A stretch of DNA of 64,000 nt from JARBUG01 sp035628915 (lineage in GTDB: Bacteria > Bacillota > Sulfobacillia > Symbiobacteriales > Symbiobacteriaceae), in NCBI GenBank assembly GCA_035628915.1, contig DASPIW010000036.1, positions 1 through 64,000 on the forward strand. The letters run 5' to 3'. A program made the position numbers and the translations under genes. Positions 8,158 to 16,511 of the stretch are shown piece after piece. Numbering within the stretch: the stretch's first letter is position 1; each line of letters begins with the position of its first letter. The notes under the pieces were generated by a model. That model saw only the letters and a list, made by a program, of their open reading frames with translations, had not been told where the DNA came from and made no database searches.

Positions 8158-8865
8158 TTATTGCTCAATCTCGACGGGACCATTGGCCGTTACCTGGCAG
8201 GAGAGGCGATAACCTTGCTTGATCTGATCCTCACCCAGCATGTTTACCTCGTTGTCATTCACGGGGCTGAGATTCTCCATCCCCTTCACTACCTTAATCC
8301 GACATGTATCGCAGACGCCGCTCTTGCAGTCCCACTTGACGGCAACACCCTTGTCGTTGACGCCGTCCAGGAGGTTCTCCGCCTTTGGAATCTCGACGTT
8401 GAACTCCTGCCCGCCCAGGAGAACGCGAACTTTAATCAGTTCCTTGGGCTTCTCCGCGACCGGCGCCCTGGCTTCCTGAGGCGCTTCTTCATCGGCCAGC
8501 AAGGCGCGGGTAATCTCTACCCGGCTCGACGTGTGGTGTACAAGCTCATGGTTGTGGTGGCAGGATGCATTAAAGGTTTTCTTAAGTACAGATCGCCACG
8601 CGTCCAGATGACCCTCCGCACCGAGCGCCTTAAGGTCATGAGGGACAACTGCCTTCAGATCGGACCAGCACTCAAAGACGCCACTTATCCCCTTGCGGGG
8701 CGCAGGCCGCTGCACTTCAAGCCTCAGGTTCTTAACGGTCGGAGCGTTCCGCCGAATTCGCCCGAGAAAATCTTGATAGACGCGGGCTGCAGCCCGGCCT
8801 GCCTCGGGCTCTTCTACCCCGCGCACCGCCAGGTAAACTTGTGTCGTATACTTGGTCTCCTGCAC
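8158..8865 (-). CDS. 2Fe-2S ferredoxin-domain protein with an unrecognised N-terminal domain
   Basis: 235 residues. The C-terminal ~90 form a plant-type/adrenodoxin-like 2Fe-2S ferredoxin: ligands in CKSGVCDTC (C-x4-C-x2-C) and a fourth cysteine in GYRLSCQV. The N-terminal ~125 residues are not a family I recognise; they contain an aromatic CWSDL stretch and a His/Cys-rich NASCHHNHELVHH patch that could bind a metal or cofactor. The linker is Glu/Ala/Pro-rich. The start GTG 8863-8865 follows AAGGGGTGAT. A strong promoter lies at 8897-8925 and a terminator at 8116-8143, so it is transcribed alone. Electron partner unknown. Confidence 0.8.
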   Translation of the reverse strand: MQETKYTTQVYLAVRGVEEPEAGRAAARVYQDFLGRIRRNAPTVKNLRLEVQRPAPRKGISGVFECWSDLKAVVPHDLKALGAEGHLDAWRSVLKKTFNASCHHNHELVHHTSSRVEITRALLADEEAPQEARAPVAEKPKELIKVRVLLGGQEFNVEIPKAENLLDGVNDKGVAVKWDCKSGVCDTCRIKVVKGMENLSPVNDNEVNMLGEDQIKQGYRLSCQVTANGPVEIEQ

Positions 8866-8896
8866 AACCGATCACCCCTTCTGATCCATCATGCCT

Positions 8897-8925
8897 ATTA
8901 TACGGAAGTTTCGACCCTAGCTCAA
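8897..8925 (-). promoter_or_regulatory. Promoter of the 2Fe-2S protein gene
   Basis: TTGAGC (8920-8925), 17-nt spacer, perfect TATAAT (8897-8902) on the minus strand, about 32 nt upstream of the start. Confidence 0.75.
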
Positions 8926-8981
8926 TCGGTTATTGCAGGAGTACTTTCGGATCACGACATGCCTTCACGTCAAGAGAAAGA

Positions 8982-9002
8982 GGGCGGCCAATCAGGCCGC
9001 CC
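8982..9002 (-). terminator. Terminator of the DUF2797 gene
   Basis: Perfect stem GGGCGGCC/GGCCGCCC with a 5-nt loop, then TCTTTCTCTT on the minus strand. It lies about 120 nt after the stop codon, so the transcript has a long 3' end. Confidence 0.7.
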
Positions 9003-9120
9003 GAAAGGTATGGGTATATCACACAGAGGGGGTCAACACACGTACAGCATAACTCGCGTCTGTTACAACTTCATGACACGTCAGTAACAAGTCCACCACA
9101 ATTCGGTAAAACGGTGTGAA

Positions 9121-9924
9121 TTAGCCTGCAGCAACTTCGGTTGCGGTTTCGGCTTTCAGGGACACACTGAACCCCGAGAACTTGGGAACATTGAGCACGC
9201 CGGTATCGAAAATCAGGTAGCTGCCCTTGATCCCTAACAGCTTCCCTTCCGCCGGCCCTTTCTCAAGGTCATGGGAGGCGATCTTTTCCGGCAGCTCGCT
9301 TACGGGATACCGGAAGGTACGGAGCGCCTCCGCCGTCAGCACATACGCGCGGAAATCCTCCGGAATCAAGCCCAGCACCCGCTCCCGCACTTCCAGCAGA
9401 GAGGTTTCCACCACTTCGCCCTTGAGCATCTTCCGCCAGTTGGTCTTATCCGGCATGTGCTGGGACAGGAACAACTCGAGCTCGCCGGCCATCTTGCGGG
9501 TAGGCACCAGCGCGATGGGAACGGCCTCGACGGCGCCCTGGTCCATCCACCTGCCGGGTACGTTCCGGGTGATTCCGACTTTGATGTCGCTTGATTTGGC
9601 CAGGTAGACATAGGTGGGGATCATGCAATGGGCATCGCCCCACGCCGGTTCCCGGCAGGTCTCGTAATGGCAGAGATGCGGCTTGATCTGGCACATATCG
9701 TTGCTGGCAAGGCTCTGGAAACAGGGCCAGCAGTACCCGCTGTTGAACAGCTTATTGCTCTTGCGGTTGCAGTGAATGCACCGCTTCTCACCTTCAAAAG
9801 TCAGCGCGATCCGGCTGCCGATCAGCGGGTTCAGCGGGATGAACTCAGCCCCCAATTGGAGGCTGTACAGCACAACTCCATCCCCCACGCTGGCGGCCAA
9901 GTCCTTGATGATGCCCTTGTGCAC
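9121..9924 (-). CDS. DUF2797 family protein
   Basis: 267 residues resembling the DUF2797 family. The N-terminal part has paired cysteines: CIHCNRKS, then GYCWPCF, CQIKPHLCHYETC, a likely zinc-binding region. The middle YVYLAKSSDIKVGITR resembles a GIY-YIG-like core (YLA...KVGITR). Biochemical role not established. The start GTG 9922-9924 follows AGGAGG by 10 nt. The same reading frame stays open far upstream to 11217, but that part is antisense to the radical SAM gene and is not coding. It is divergent from the gene at 10006. Confidence 0.78.
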   Translation of the reverse strand: MHKGIIKDLAASVGDGVVLYSLQLGAEFIPLNPLIGSRIALTFEGEKRCIHCNRKSNKLFNSGYCWPCFQSLASNDMCQIKPHLCHYETCREPAWGDAHCMIPTYVYLAKSSDIKVGITRNVPGRWMDQGAVEAVPIALVPTRKMAGELELFLSQHMPDKTNWRKMLKGEVVETSLLEVRERVLGLIPEDFRAYVLTAEALRTFRYPVSELPEKIASHDLEKGPAEGKLLGIKGSYLIFDTGVLNVPKFSGFSVSLKAETATEVAAG

Positions 9925-10005
9925 TCGCCACCAACCTCCTTCTCCTCTACATTCGCTTCCTGACAGACCCGTTCCTACCGGCCACCACTGAGAGGGGGAT
10001 GCCCA

Positions 10006-11082
10006 GTGACTTCCGTAGTGCCCACAAAGTACTGGCGGGCAGTGGAAGGCGATCGCATTCAGTGCGACCTCTGCCCGCGGCATTGCCAGCTGCAGGAAGG
10101 ACAGCAGGGTCTTTGCTTTGTGCGCAGCCGCCAGGGCAACGAGATTGTCCTTACAACCTACGGCCGGTCCAGCGGCTATTGCGTCGATCCCATCGAAAAG
10201 AAGCCCCTGAACCACTTCCTGCCCGGAACCGCCGTCCTTTCCTTCGGCACGGCGGGCTGCAACCTGACCTGCAAGTTCTGCCAGAACTGGTCCATGAGCA
10301 AATCCCGGGAGATGGAGACCCTGGCGGACGCGGCCTCGCCGGCCGACATCGCCCGGTCCGCGCAACGAATGGGGTGTGCCAGTGTGGCGTTCACCTATAA
10401 CGATCCCGTCATCTTCCACGAATATGCAATCGATGTGGCTGGGGCCTGCCATGAAGCCGGCATCAAAACCGTGGCGGTCACGGCCGGATATGTCTGCCCG
10501 GAGCCCCGGGCCGAGTTCTACCGGCACATGGACGCCGCGAACGTCGACCTGAAGGGCTTTACGGAAGCTTTCTACGAGCGTGTCTGCGGCGCTCAGCTGC
10601 ACGCGGTGCTTGACACCCTGGTCTACCTCAAACACCAGACGCAGGTCTGGTTTGAGCTGACCACCCTGCTGATTCCCGGCGAGAACGACTCCGAACAGGA
10701 GTTGGACGCGATGACCCGCTGGGTCGTCAAGGAGCTCGGCCCCGACGTGCCCATGCATTTCACCGCTTTCCACCCCGACTGGAAGATGACGGACAAATCG
10801 CCCACCCCCTGCTCCACGCTGACCCGCGCCCGCCAGATTGCCCGGCAGAACGGCGTGCGATACGCCTATACCGGGAACGTCCACGATGCCGACGGCAGCA
10901 GCACCTACTGCCACGCCTGCGAGCATCTGCTCATCAGTCGGGATTGGTACGAACTGAGCGACTGGCACCTGACCGCCGACGGCCGGTGCCGCCACTGCGG
11001 CACTGCGTGCGCCGGCGTCTTCAGCGGCCCGCCGGGGCGCTGGGGCGCCCGCCGCATGCCCGTCAGGATGAATCGCAGATAA
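10006..11082 (+). CDS. amrS: AmmeMemoRadiSam-type radical SAM protein (AmrS)
   Basis: 358 residues. The radical SAM cluster motif is CNLTCKFC (C-x3-C-x2-C), followed by QNW. An N-terminal cysteine motif CDLCPRHC and C-terminal pairs CHAC and CRHCGTAC match the AmrS/PflA-like subgroup (AmmeMemoRadiSam system). Other family marks are FTYNDPVIFHEY, VDLKGFTEAFY and HFTAFHPDWKM. The family cleaves SAM to start radical chemistry; the natural substrate is not settled. The usual AmrA and MEMO partners are not next to it. The start GTG 10006 follows AGAGGGGG. A bidirectional terminator follows at 11081-11113. Confidence 0.85.
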   Translation: MTSVVPTKYWRAVEGDRIQCDLCPRHCQLQEGQQGLCFVRSRQGNEIVLTTYGRSSGYCVDPIEKKPLNHFLPGTAVLSFGTAGCNLTCKFCQNWSMSKSREMETLADAASPADIARSAQRMGCASVAFTYNDPVIFHEYAIDVAGACHEAGIKTVAVTAGYVCPEPRAEFYRHMDAANVDLKGFTEAFYERVCGAQLHAVLDTLVYLKHQTQVWFELTTLLIPGENDSEQELDAMTRWVVKELGPDVPMHFTAFHPDWKMTDKSPTPCSTLTRARQIARQNGVRYAYTGNVHDADGSSTYCHACEHLLISRDWYELSDWHLTADGRCRHCGTACAGVFSGPPGRWGARRMPVRMNRR

Positions 11083-11113
11083 AGACGAGGGGGGCGCTGC
11101 CCCCCTCGTCTTT
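11081..11113. terminator. Bidirectional terminator between amrS and nrdJ
   Basis: Perfect 15-bp stem (11081-11095 with 11099-11113, 3-nt loop) with A-run and T-run flanks. It serves the two convergent genes and overlaps the amrS stop codon. Confidence 0.85.
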
Positions 11114-11125
11114 ATATCCATAGAC

Positions 11126-13516
11126 TCACGAGCACTTTGAATATCCGCAGTTGTGGCACGTGCAGCAGCCTTCGCCCACGGCCAGGGAATGGGAGCCGCA
11201 CTCGGGGCACGGATCAACGTGCTTGTCCAGTTCAGCGCCGGCCATCATGGGGGCGTGGGCGTCATGATGCGCTTCGTGGGGCGGGGCGGCGCCGGCGGCG
11301 ATTGCCATGGGGATGACATTGCCTGCGGCAGCCGAATCCTTCCAGGCGAGGAACCGCTGCAGGCCTTTGGAGATGGCGCTGGCCAGCGAAGTCACCCGGT
11401 TGGGCCCGAAGCCGTAGCTGCCCGAGCCGCCGATGTTCTTCAGCGTATCGACGATGATCTCAATGCGCTCCCGAACGGGCACATCGGACCGGAGACGCAG
11501 CATTTTGGAGACGAGCATGCCCATGCCGACGGCGTCGGCCATCAAGTCTGAGCCGGCAGCGCCGACGTTGACGATCACTTCAAAGGCCTCGCCGGCGTCA
11601 TCCATGTGGACGTCCATCGTCATTTTGCCGAAGTGGGTCGGAATAACGAACATCTTGCCGATGGCTTCGGTAGGCCGAGGGGCCACGGAGGGACCCTTGG
11701 GCGCCGGTGCGGCAGCCACGGCCGGTCTCTGCTCCTCGGCAGCGCCTTCCTTCTTCTCCTCGGTCTTGTTGCCCGAAGTGAGCACCTGGAAGGCGCGGCT
11801 GCCGTCACGGTAGACGGTAATGCCCTTCAGACCCAGATTCCAGGCCAGGGAGTAAGCATGCTCCACATCTTCGCGGGTGGCGTCGTGCGGGAAGTTGATG
11901 GTCTTGGAGACGGCCGCGTCGACCGGCTGGTGGGTGATGGGCAGCTCATCGCCGCCCTGGAACGCGGCCTGCATGCGTACGTGCCACTCGGGCTTGATGT
12001 CGTGGGACGTGGCGAAGACGCGCTGCCACCGGTCCGGCACGCCGGCGACGCCCCGGGCGGTGCCGTGCTCGGCGATCTCTTTCATGAGCTCTTCAGAGTA
12101 CCAGCCTTCCCGGCGGGCAATCTGCTCAAACTGGCCGTCGACGTCCAGCATGATCGCATCCGCCTGGTTGCGGGTAAAGACGAGGGCGAACTTGGGCTCG
12201 ATGCCGCCGGAGCAGGGCAGACTAGGCCGCGCGCCGAAGAGCGAAATCGTGCCGGTGGGCGCCACGGTCGTCATGGTGGCATTGCGGACTTTGACGCCGG
12301 CCCGGTGCCACTGGCTGCCTTCCCACTCGGGGTAGGCGCTCCGTACTTCCGCAAGTGCGGCGGATTCTTCGGTCGCCTTCAGCTTGACGAACGTCATGAC
12401 TTCGGCGGCCAGGTTGACGGCTTCCTCGCTGTCGTAGGCGTAGCCCATCTGAACGAGCATTTCGGCCCAACCCATGACGCCCAGGCCGATCCGCCGGTCG
12501 CGGCGGGCCTTTTCGCCGATCTGGGGCAGGGGGTACTTATTGGCGTCGATCACGTTGTCCAGGAAATGCGTGGCGGTACGAACGACATACCCGAGGCGCT
12601 CCCAGTCTACATCGGCATCGGCCGTGTAGGGCTGGCTTACGAAATTGGCCAGGTTGATCGAGCCGAGGTTGCAGGAGCCGTAAGGCGGCAGAGGCTGCTC
12701 GCCGCACGGGTTGGTAGCCTCGATTACTTCGGCGTGGTTGTTGGGGTTGCGCCGGTTCATCCGGTCGATGAAGACGACACCGGGTTCGCCGGTCTGCCAT
12801 GCGCAGTCGACCAGTTTTTCCCACACCTCGCGGGCGCGTAGCTGCTTTACCGGCTGATGGTCGCGGGGGTTAATCAGATCATACTCGCCATCTTCTTCGA
12901 GGGCGGCCATAAAGCGGTCCGTAATGCCGACGGAAATATTGAAGTTGGTAATCTGGCTGGTATCGCTCTTGGAGGCAATAAACTCGAGAATATCCGGATG
13001 GTCGATCTTCAGGATACCCATATTGGCGCCCCGCCGGGTGCCGCCCTGCTTTATTGCTTCCGTCGAGGCGTTGTACACCTTAAGAAACGAGACAGGACCG
13101 CTGGCGACGCCCTGGCTGGAGCGAACTTTATCGCCCGCCGGACGCAGCCGGGAGAAGGCAAAGCCCGTGCCCCCGCCGGTTTGGTGGATCAGTGCTGCGT
13201 GCTTCATGGTCTCGTAAATGTCGCCGAGAGAGTCACCTACGGGAAGGACAAAGCAGGCGGACAGCTGGCCAAGGCTCGTGCCGGCGCCCGTAAATGTCGG
13301 GCTGTTCGGCATGAACTCCTGATTGTCCATCAGGCTGAAGAACGCTGCCTCGGTCGCCTTCACTTCGTCCTCGGTCGCCCCGTACTGACGGTCCATTTCG
13401 GCGATTACGCCCGCCACACGGCGCAGCATGTCGTCGGGCGTCTCCCGCGTACCGTCTTCTTTCAGCCGCAGGTAACGCTTTTCCAAAACCGTCCGGGAAA
13501 TGTGAGTCAGTTCCAT
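11126..13516 (-). CDS. nrdJ: Adenosylcobalamin-dependent (class II) ribonucleotide reductase
   Basis: 796 residues. It reduces ribonucleotides to deoxyribonucleotides using coenzyme B12 and needs no oxygen. Visible marks: NPCGEQPLPPYGSCNLGSIN (active-site cysteine and glutamate), the finger-loop region, and a C-terminal cysteine tail CPECGSHS ... CCTCHNCGYSKC of the zinc/redox type found in NrdJ. The start ATG 13514-13516 is preceded by GGGAGGG. It lies 18 nt downstream of nrdR on the same strand and so belongs to the nrdR-nrdJ operon, under the NrdR/DnaA-box promoter. Confidence 0.96.
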   Translation of the reverse strand: MELTHISRTVLEKRYLRLKEDGTRETPDDMLRRVAGVIAEMDRQYGATEDEVKATEAAFFSLMDNQEFMPNSPTFTGAGTSLGQLSACFVLPVGDSLGDIYETMKHAALIHQTGGGTGFAFSRLRPAGDKVRSSQGVASGPVSFLKVYNASTEAIKQGGTRRGANMGILKIDHPDILEFIASKSDTSQITNFNISVGITDRFMAALEEDGEYDLINPRDHQPVKQLRAREVWEKLVDCAWQTGEPGVVFIDRMNRRNPNNHAEVIEATNPCGEQPLPPYGSCNLGSINLANFVSQPYTADADVDWERLGYVVRTATHFLDNVIDANKYPLPQIGEKARRDRRIGLGVMGWAEMLVQMGYAYDSEEAVNLAAEVMTFVKLKATEESAALAEVRSAYPEWEGSQWHRAGVKVRNATMTTVAPTGTISLFGARPSLPCSGGIEPKFALVFTRNQADAIMLDVDGQFEQIARREGWYSEELMKEIAEHGTARGVAGVPDRWQRVFATSHDIKPEWHVRMQAAFQGGDELPITHQPVDAAVSKTINFPHDATREDVEHAYSLAWNLGLKGITVYRDGSRAFQVLTSGNKTEEKKEGAAEEQRPAVAAAPAPKGPSVAPRPTEAIGKMFVIPTHFGKMTMDVHMDDAGEAFEVIVNVGAAGSDLMADAVGMGMLVSKMLRLRSDVPVRERIEIIVDTLKNIGGSGSYGFGPNRVTSLASAISKGLQRFLAWKDSAAAGNVIPMAIAAGAAPPHEAHHDAHAPMMAGAELDKHVDPCPECGSHSLAVGEGCCTCHNCGYSKCS

Positions 13517-13534
13517 GCAGGCCCTCCCTCTCCC

Positions 13535-13984
13535 CTAGCGGGTCTTTAGCAACTGCTCGAGCTGTTCTCGGAACTCACTCAGATCCTTAAACTCGCGATA
13601 CACGCTCGCAAACCGGACGTAAGCTACGCCGTCCAGGTTCCGCAATCGTTCCATGACCCTCTCGCCGATGGCGACGGAAGGAATCTCCCGTTCGAGGGAG
13701 TTGCGCAGGTCCCGCTCCACCTCTTCGACAAGCCGCTCAATGTCCGCCAGGGAGACGGCCCGTTTTTCACAGGCCTTCAGGACACCACCCATGACCTTAT
13801 TCCGGTCAAAGGTTTCTCGCCGCCCGTCTTTCTTCACGACGATCAGAGCAGGAACTTCGAGGCGTTCATAGGTATTGAACCGCTTTCCGCAAGCGATGCA
13901 CTCCCGCCGGCGCCTGATGCTGTCATCTTCGGTGTGGCGGGACTCGATCACTTTACTTTCCTGTCCGCAATAGGGGCATTTCAT
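13535..13984 (-). CDS. nrdR: Transcriptional repressor NrdR
   Basis: 149 residues, the normal family length. The N-terminal zinc ribbon is CPYCGQES ... CIACGKRF, followed by an ATP-cone (VVKKDGRRETFDRNKVMGGV). NrdR senses ATP/dATP and represses ribonucleotide reductase genes by binding paired NrdR boxes. ATG 13982-13984 is the start because it begins MKCPYCG and follows GAGGTGA. It is the first gene of the operon with nrdJ, and its own promoter carries two NrdR-like boxes. Confidence 0.97.
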   Translation of the reverse strand: MKCPYCGQESKVIESRHTEDDSIRRRRECIACGKRFNTYERLEVPALIVVKKDGRRETFDRNKVMGGVLKACEKRAVSLADIERLVEEVERDLRNSLEREIPSVAIGERVMERLRNLDGVAYVRFASVYREFKDLSEFREQLEQLLKTR

Positions 13985-14000
13985 TTTGTCACCTCGCCCC

Positions 14001-14039
14001 TGTGGATAAACCAAGGCCTGTGGATGAATCTGTGGATAA
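14001..14039 (-). promoter_or_regulatory. Three DnaA boxes in the nrdR leader
   Basis: The minus strand has TTATCCACA at 14031-14039, TCATCCACA at 14019-14027 and TTATCCACA at 14001-14009, all in the same orientation. Two match the DnaA consensus TTATNCACA exactly and one has a single change. They lie between the promoter and the nrdR start codon. Confidence 0.7.
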
Positions 14040-14040
14040 T

Positions 14041-14090
14041 ACCCCATATCTAGGGGTGACGTCCATAATCGTACCACCACATTTGGGGGT
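14041..14090 (-). promoter_or_regulatory. Pair of NrdR-box-like palindromes
   Basis: ACCCCATATCTAGGGGT (14041-14057) and ACCACCACATTTGGGGGT (14073-14090) are A/T-cored imperfect palindromes with centres about 32 bp apart, near three helical turns, the known arrangement of NrdR operators. One overlaps the promoter spacer, the other the start of transcription. The assignment rests on position and shape, not on a close consensus match. Confidence 0.55.
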
Positions 14091-14096
14091 CCTCAA
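14068..14096 (-). promoter_or_regulatory. nrdR-nrdJ promoter
   Basis: TTGAGG (14091-14096), 17-nt spacer, TACGAT (14068-14073) on the minus strand, about 85 nt upstream of nrdR. Confidence 0.6.
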
Positions 14097-14184
14097 CTAG
14101 ATCCGTTCCCCAAATTTCGCGGTTGGCAATGGGTTTCTCGCTCAAGATATTCCAAGCTCAGTTTTTCGACGCCGCAAATAAATA

Positions 14185-14208
14185 GGACTAGGGTCCCTAC
14201 CCTAGTCC
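14185..14208 (-). terminator. Terminator overlapping the sirtuin stop codon
   Basis: Perfect stem GGACTAGGGT/ACCCTAGTCC with a 4-nt loop; the sirtuin stop TAG (14197-14199) lies inside the hairpin. TATTTATTT follows on the minus strand. Confidence 0.75.
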
Positions 14209-14946
14209 CATGAATGTATGGATCTCGCGTATTACGCCCGCTGCGCGCTCACGAATCAACCATCTTGCCCGGCGGTCGAGGTGTGTCGCTGCCAGGTTGA
14301 TGATCGCCAGGTCGGCGCCCCGTTCAGCGGCCAGGGCAGGCAGTTGGTTGACCGGCCCGACCTCCAGGGACGAGCCGACCACGATGAACAGGTCAGCTTT
14401 GTAGGTCTCCTCCAGCGCCTTTTCCACAGCCTCTGCCGGCAATGGTTCTTCAAACAGAATCACGCCGGGCTTCAACACGCCGCCGCAGTCCGGGCACCGG
14501 GGCACATCGGCCGGCGTGTTTACGTCGAGGTCGATCAGCCGGCTGGAAAACCGCGCACCGCAGCCCAGGCAGACGCACTCCCGCAGAGAGCCGTGCATTT
14601 CGATGACGTCCCGGGCGCCCCCCGCCTGGTGGAGGCCGTCAATGTTCTGCGTGATCAGCGCCTTGACGTACCCGGCCTGCTGCAGGGCGGCAAGCCCCGT
14701 GTGTACCGGGTTGGGCCGGGCGTCCTGCAGCTTCGAGAGCCGGTACCGGTAGAATCGGTAGAACTCGACCGGGCTCTGGCGCAGCGCCGTCATGGAGGCC
14801 AGCTTCATCGGATCGATGCCCTGCCACAGCCCCTGCTTGGAGCGGAAGTCAGGCAGCCCGGAGTCGGTGCTGGCGCCGGCGCCCGTCAGCACCACCGCAT
14901 GCCGGGATTCCGCCAGCCTTCCGGCCAGTTCCGCCACCCCTTGCAC
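14197..14946 (-). CDS. NAD-dependent protein deacylase (sirtuin)
   Basis: About 249 residues. Sirtuin motifs are complete: GAGASTDSGLPDFRS for NAD binding, TQNIDGLH, the catalytic histidine in EMHGS, and a zinc site CLGCG ... CPDCGG. The enzyme removes acetyl groups from protein lysines using NAD, often acting on acetyl-CoA synthetase. GTG 14944-14946 is preferred, 5 nt after GAGGTGA; ATG 14950-14952 overlaps that site. No acetyl-CoA synthetase or acetyltransferase lies next to it. Confidence 0.93.
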   Translation of the reverse strand: MQGVAELAGRLAESRHAVVLTGAGASTDSGLPDFRSKQGLWQGIDPMKLASMTALRQSPVEFYRFYRYRLSKLQDARPNPVHTGLAALQQAGYVKALITQNIDGLHQAGGARDVIEMHGSLRECVCLGCGARFSSRLIDLDVNTPADVPRCPDCGGVLKPGVILFEEPLPAEAVEKALEETYKADLFIVVGSSLEVGPVNQLPALAAERGADLAIINLAATHLDRRARWLIRERAAGVIREIHTFMGLG

Positions 14947-14979
14947 TTCCATCACCTCGCTGATGCCATTCGGCACGCG

Positions 14980-15010
14980 AAAAACAGTCACCTCTTCGGT
15001 GACTGTTTTT
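14980..15010 (-). terminator. Terminator of the XRE-like gene
   Basis: AAAAACAGTCACC/GGTGACTGTTTTT stem (14980-14992 with 14998-15010), ending in a T5 run on the minus strand, 8 nt after the stop. Confidence 0.88.
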
Positions 15011-15018
15011 GCCTGAGG

Positions 15019-15465
15019 TTACCGGGCACCCGAGAGCGGCCAGACGTCGATATTCGCACCGACTTTGTCGACAGCCGGAGTGCTGCCCAACAGCAGGTAG
15101 TCGACTTTGATGCCGAACAGCGCACTGAAGACCCGGACGAGGTACGGCGAGATCGGGTATTCGCCGCGGCACATCTCTTCGATGTCCTGGTCGGTATGTT
15201 CAAGGTACCGGAGCCACGCGTTCCAGCGCTCCCAGTTCCAAAGATCGCGCAGCACGGAGATCATGACCTGGAAACGGGGAATCGTTCCGCCTTCGGCCAG
15301 TGCCCGCTTGTCGGCATACGTCATTTTGTTGCAGCGGCGCATGAACTCCTTGCGCACCCGGCGAAGGGTAAACTCGTCGATGCCGGTACGCTCCATCAAC
15401 TTTGTGTCCACTGCCGTCCGGGTCGGATGCGTAGCCCGATGTGAACCGATACGCTGTGGTAGCAC
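15019..15465 (-). CDS. Hypothetical protein with XRE-like C-terminus
   Basis: About 148 residues. I do not recognise a named family. The C-terminal part, EEMCRGEYPISPYLVRVFSA then LFGIKVDYLLLG, looks like the last helices of an XRE-type helix-turn-helix domain, where the sequence usually ends in [VW]-x-[YW]-LL-x-G. The middle is rich in Trp and Arg. GTG 15463-15465 is the preferred start, 10 nt after GAGAGGGGG; an upstream GTG at 15522 lacks a ribosome site. The promoter is flanked by 8-bp inverted repeats, consistent with self-regulation. Confidence 0.6.
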   Translation of the reverse strand: MLPQRIGSHRATHPTRTAVDTKLMERTGIDEFTLRRVRKEFMRRCNKMTYADKRALAEGGTIPRFQVMISVLRDLWNWERWNAWLRYLEHTDQDIEEMCRGEYPISPYLVRVFSALFGIKVDYLLLGSTPAVDKVGANIDVWPLSGAR

Positions 15466-15513
15466 CCCAAGCTTTCCCCCTCTCGGCTGACCGTCAGGGT
15501 TCTCTGGTATCTT

Positions 15514-15577
15514 ATACGACACGGTGCGGCATCGTGTTCGATAGAGTCCGGCATCAGTTGGTCAAAACATGTCGTAT
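15514..15577. repeat. 8-bp inverted repeat flanking a promoter
   Basis: ATACGACA (15514-15521) and TGTCGTAT (15570-15577) are perfect inverted copies on either side of the promoter for 15019-15465. Spacing of about 56 bp centre to centre (five helical turns) would allow repressor looping; this is inference. Confidence 0.5.
15538..15565 (-). promoter_or_regulatory. Promoter of the XRE-like gene
   Basis: TTGACC (15560-15565), 16-nt spacer, TATCGA (15538-15543) on the minus strand. Confidence 0.5.
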
Positions 15578-15590
15578 TTACTCGTTCACC

Positions 15591-16511
15591 CTACCCAAGC
15601 TGTCCCTTCAGATCCTCAGGCAGCGGCGGCAACGGCCCGCGGCTCCCGTCGGGCCGGGGCTGCAGGGAGTAGTACTCGGTGAGGGTCTGAAGGAACTCGT
15701 CGATGCCAGCCCGAGCGAACGGATCGATTCGCCCGGTGCCCTCAGCGAATGTCATGGTGCTGGTTTCAGGCCCAATTTTCTCCCCCTTGAAGTACAGGGA
15801 GATTTGATAGCTGCCAGTCAACCTGGGACTCAAGGCGGCCAACTGGGCCGCCAGGTCCCGGTTGCCCCCCTTGAGCAGCGACCCGAGCATGTCGGGACTG
15901 GCCTGCGTAGAGTGAATCGGGTTAAGCATGAGCGCCTTGGTGTCGAGGAACAGCGGCATCTGTCCCAGCACCTGGCTGAGATGCTGGTGTTGCGTGAAAA
16001 TGCCCTCCACCTGTAGGTCCAGCTCAATGACGGTGAGCATCACCGAGGCGTCAGCCGCAGCAGGGGCTGCGGGCGGATTGCTCTGAGGGGTGGCAGGCTT
16101 GGCACCCTGCGCAGGCTGCCCTCCCGACGTCTGGGCGGCATTTGCCAGACTCGCCTGGGAGGCGGAGATTTGCTTGCGATCACTCAGGGTGACAGACTTG
16201 ATTCGCGTGCCGGTCTCTTTCTCAGCCTGACTCAGATACCAGATGAGCAGTGCGGCTGAGTTCTTGCCCGGAACCCAGGTGTCAATCACTTTTTCCCGCG
16301 CCGCGACCGCTTCTTTGCGCACCGCCAGGTTCCCCTCGCGGACCAGCTTCTCCTCGTCCTTCTGCAATTGGGCGGCGACCTGCTGCCCCTTGTCAGCGGC
16401 CTCGGCCCGCCGGGCGAAAAGCGGCTCGTGCACGTAGTTGTAGAACCCGAGCACCGCGCCGATCACAACCGGAAGGACCAGCAACCGCTTCTCCCGCTGA
16501 CTAAGCGCCAT
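15591..16511 (-). CDS. pilO: Type IV pilus inner-membrane protein PilO-like
   Basis: 306 residues. One N-terminal membrane segment (about 8-26) after a short cytoplasmic KR-rich start, then a coiled-coil-prone stretch (about 30-75) and a periplasm/outside-facing domain with a low-complexity Ala/Pro/Gln insert near 125-150. This layout, and its place after pilM and pilN, indicate the PilO alignment-complex component, which pairs with PilN. Sequence similarity to classical PilO is weak, so the call rests largely on context. The start ATG overlaps the pilN end by 11 nt. It is the last gene of the pil cluster. Confidence 0.75.
   Translation of the reverse strand: MALSQREKRLLVLPVVIGAVLGFYNYVHEPLFARRAEAADKGQQVAAQLQKDEEKLVREGNLAVRKEAVAAREKVIDTWVPGKNSAALLIWYLSQAEKETGTRIKSVTLSDRKQISASQASLANAAQTSGGQPAQGAKPATPQSNPPAAPAAADASVMLTVIELDLQVEGIFTQHQHLSQVLGQMPLFLDTKALMLNPIHSTQASPDMLGSLLKGGNRDLAAQLAALSPRLTGSYQISLYFKGEKIGPETSTMTFAEGTGRIDPFARAGIDEFLQTLTEYYSLQPRPDGSRGPLPPLPEDLKGQLG

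Noticed and set aside
9925..11217. Minus-strand frame continuous with the DUF2797 gene, open up to 11217
   Set aside because: It is antisense to the well-supported amrS gene, lacks family similarity, and a good GTG start with AGGAGG exists at 9924.
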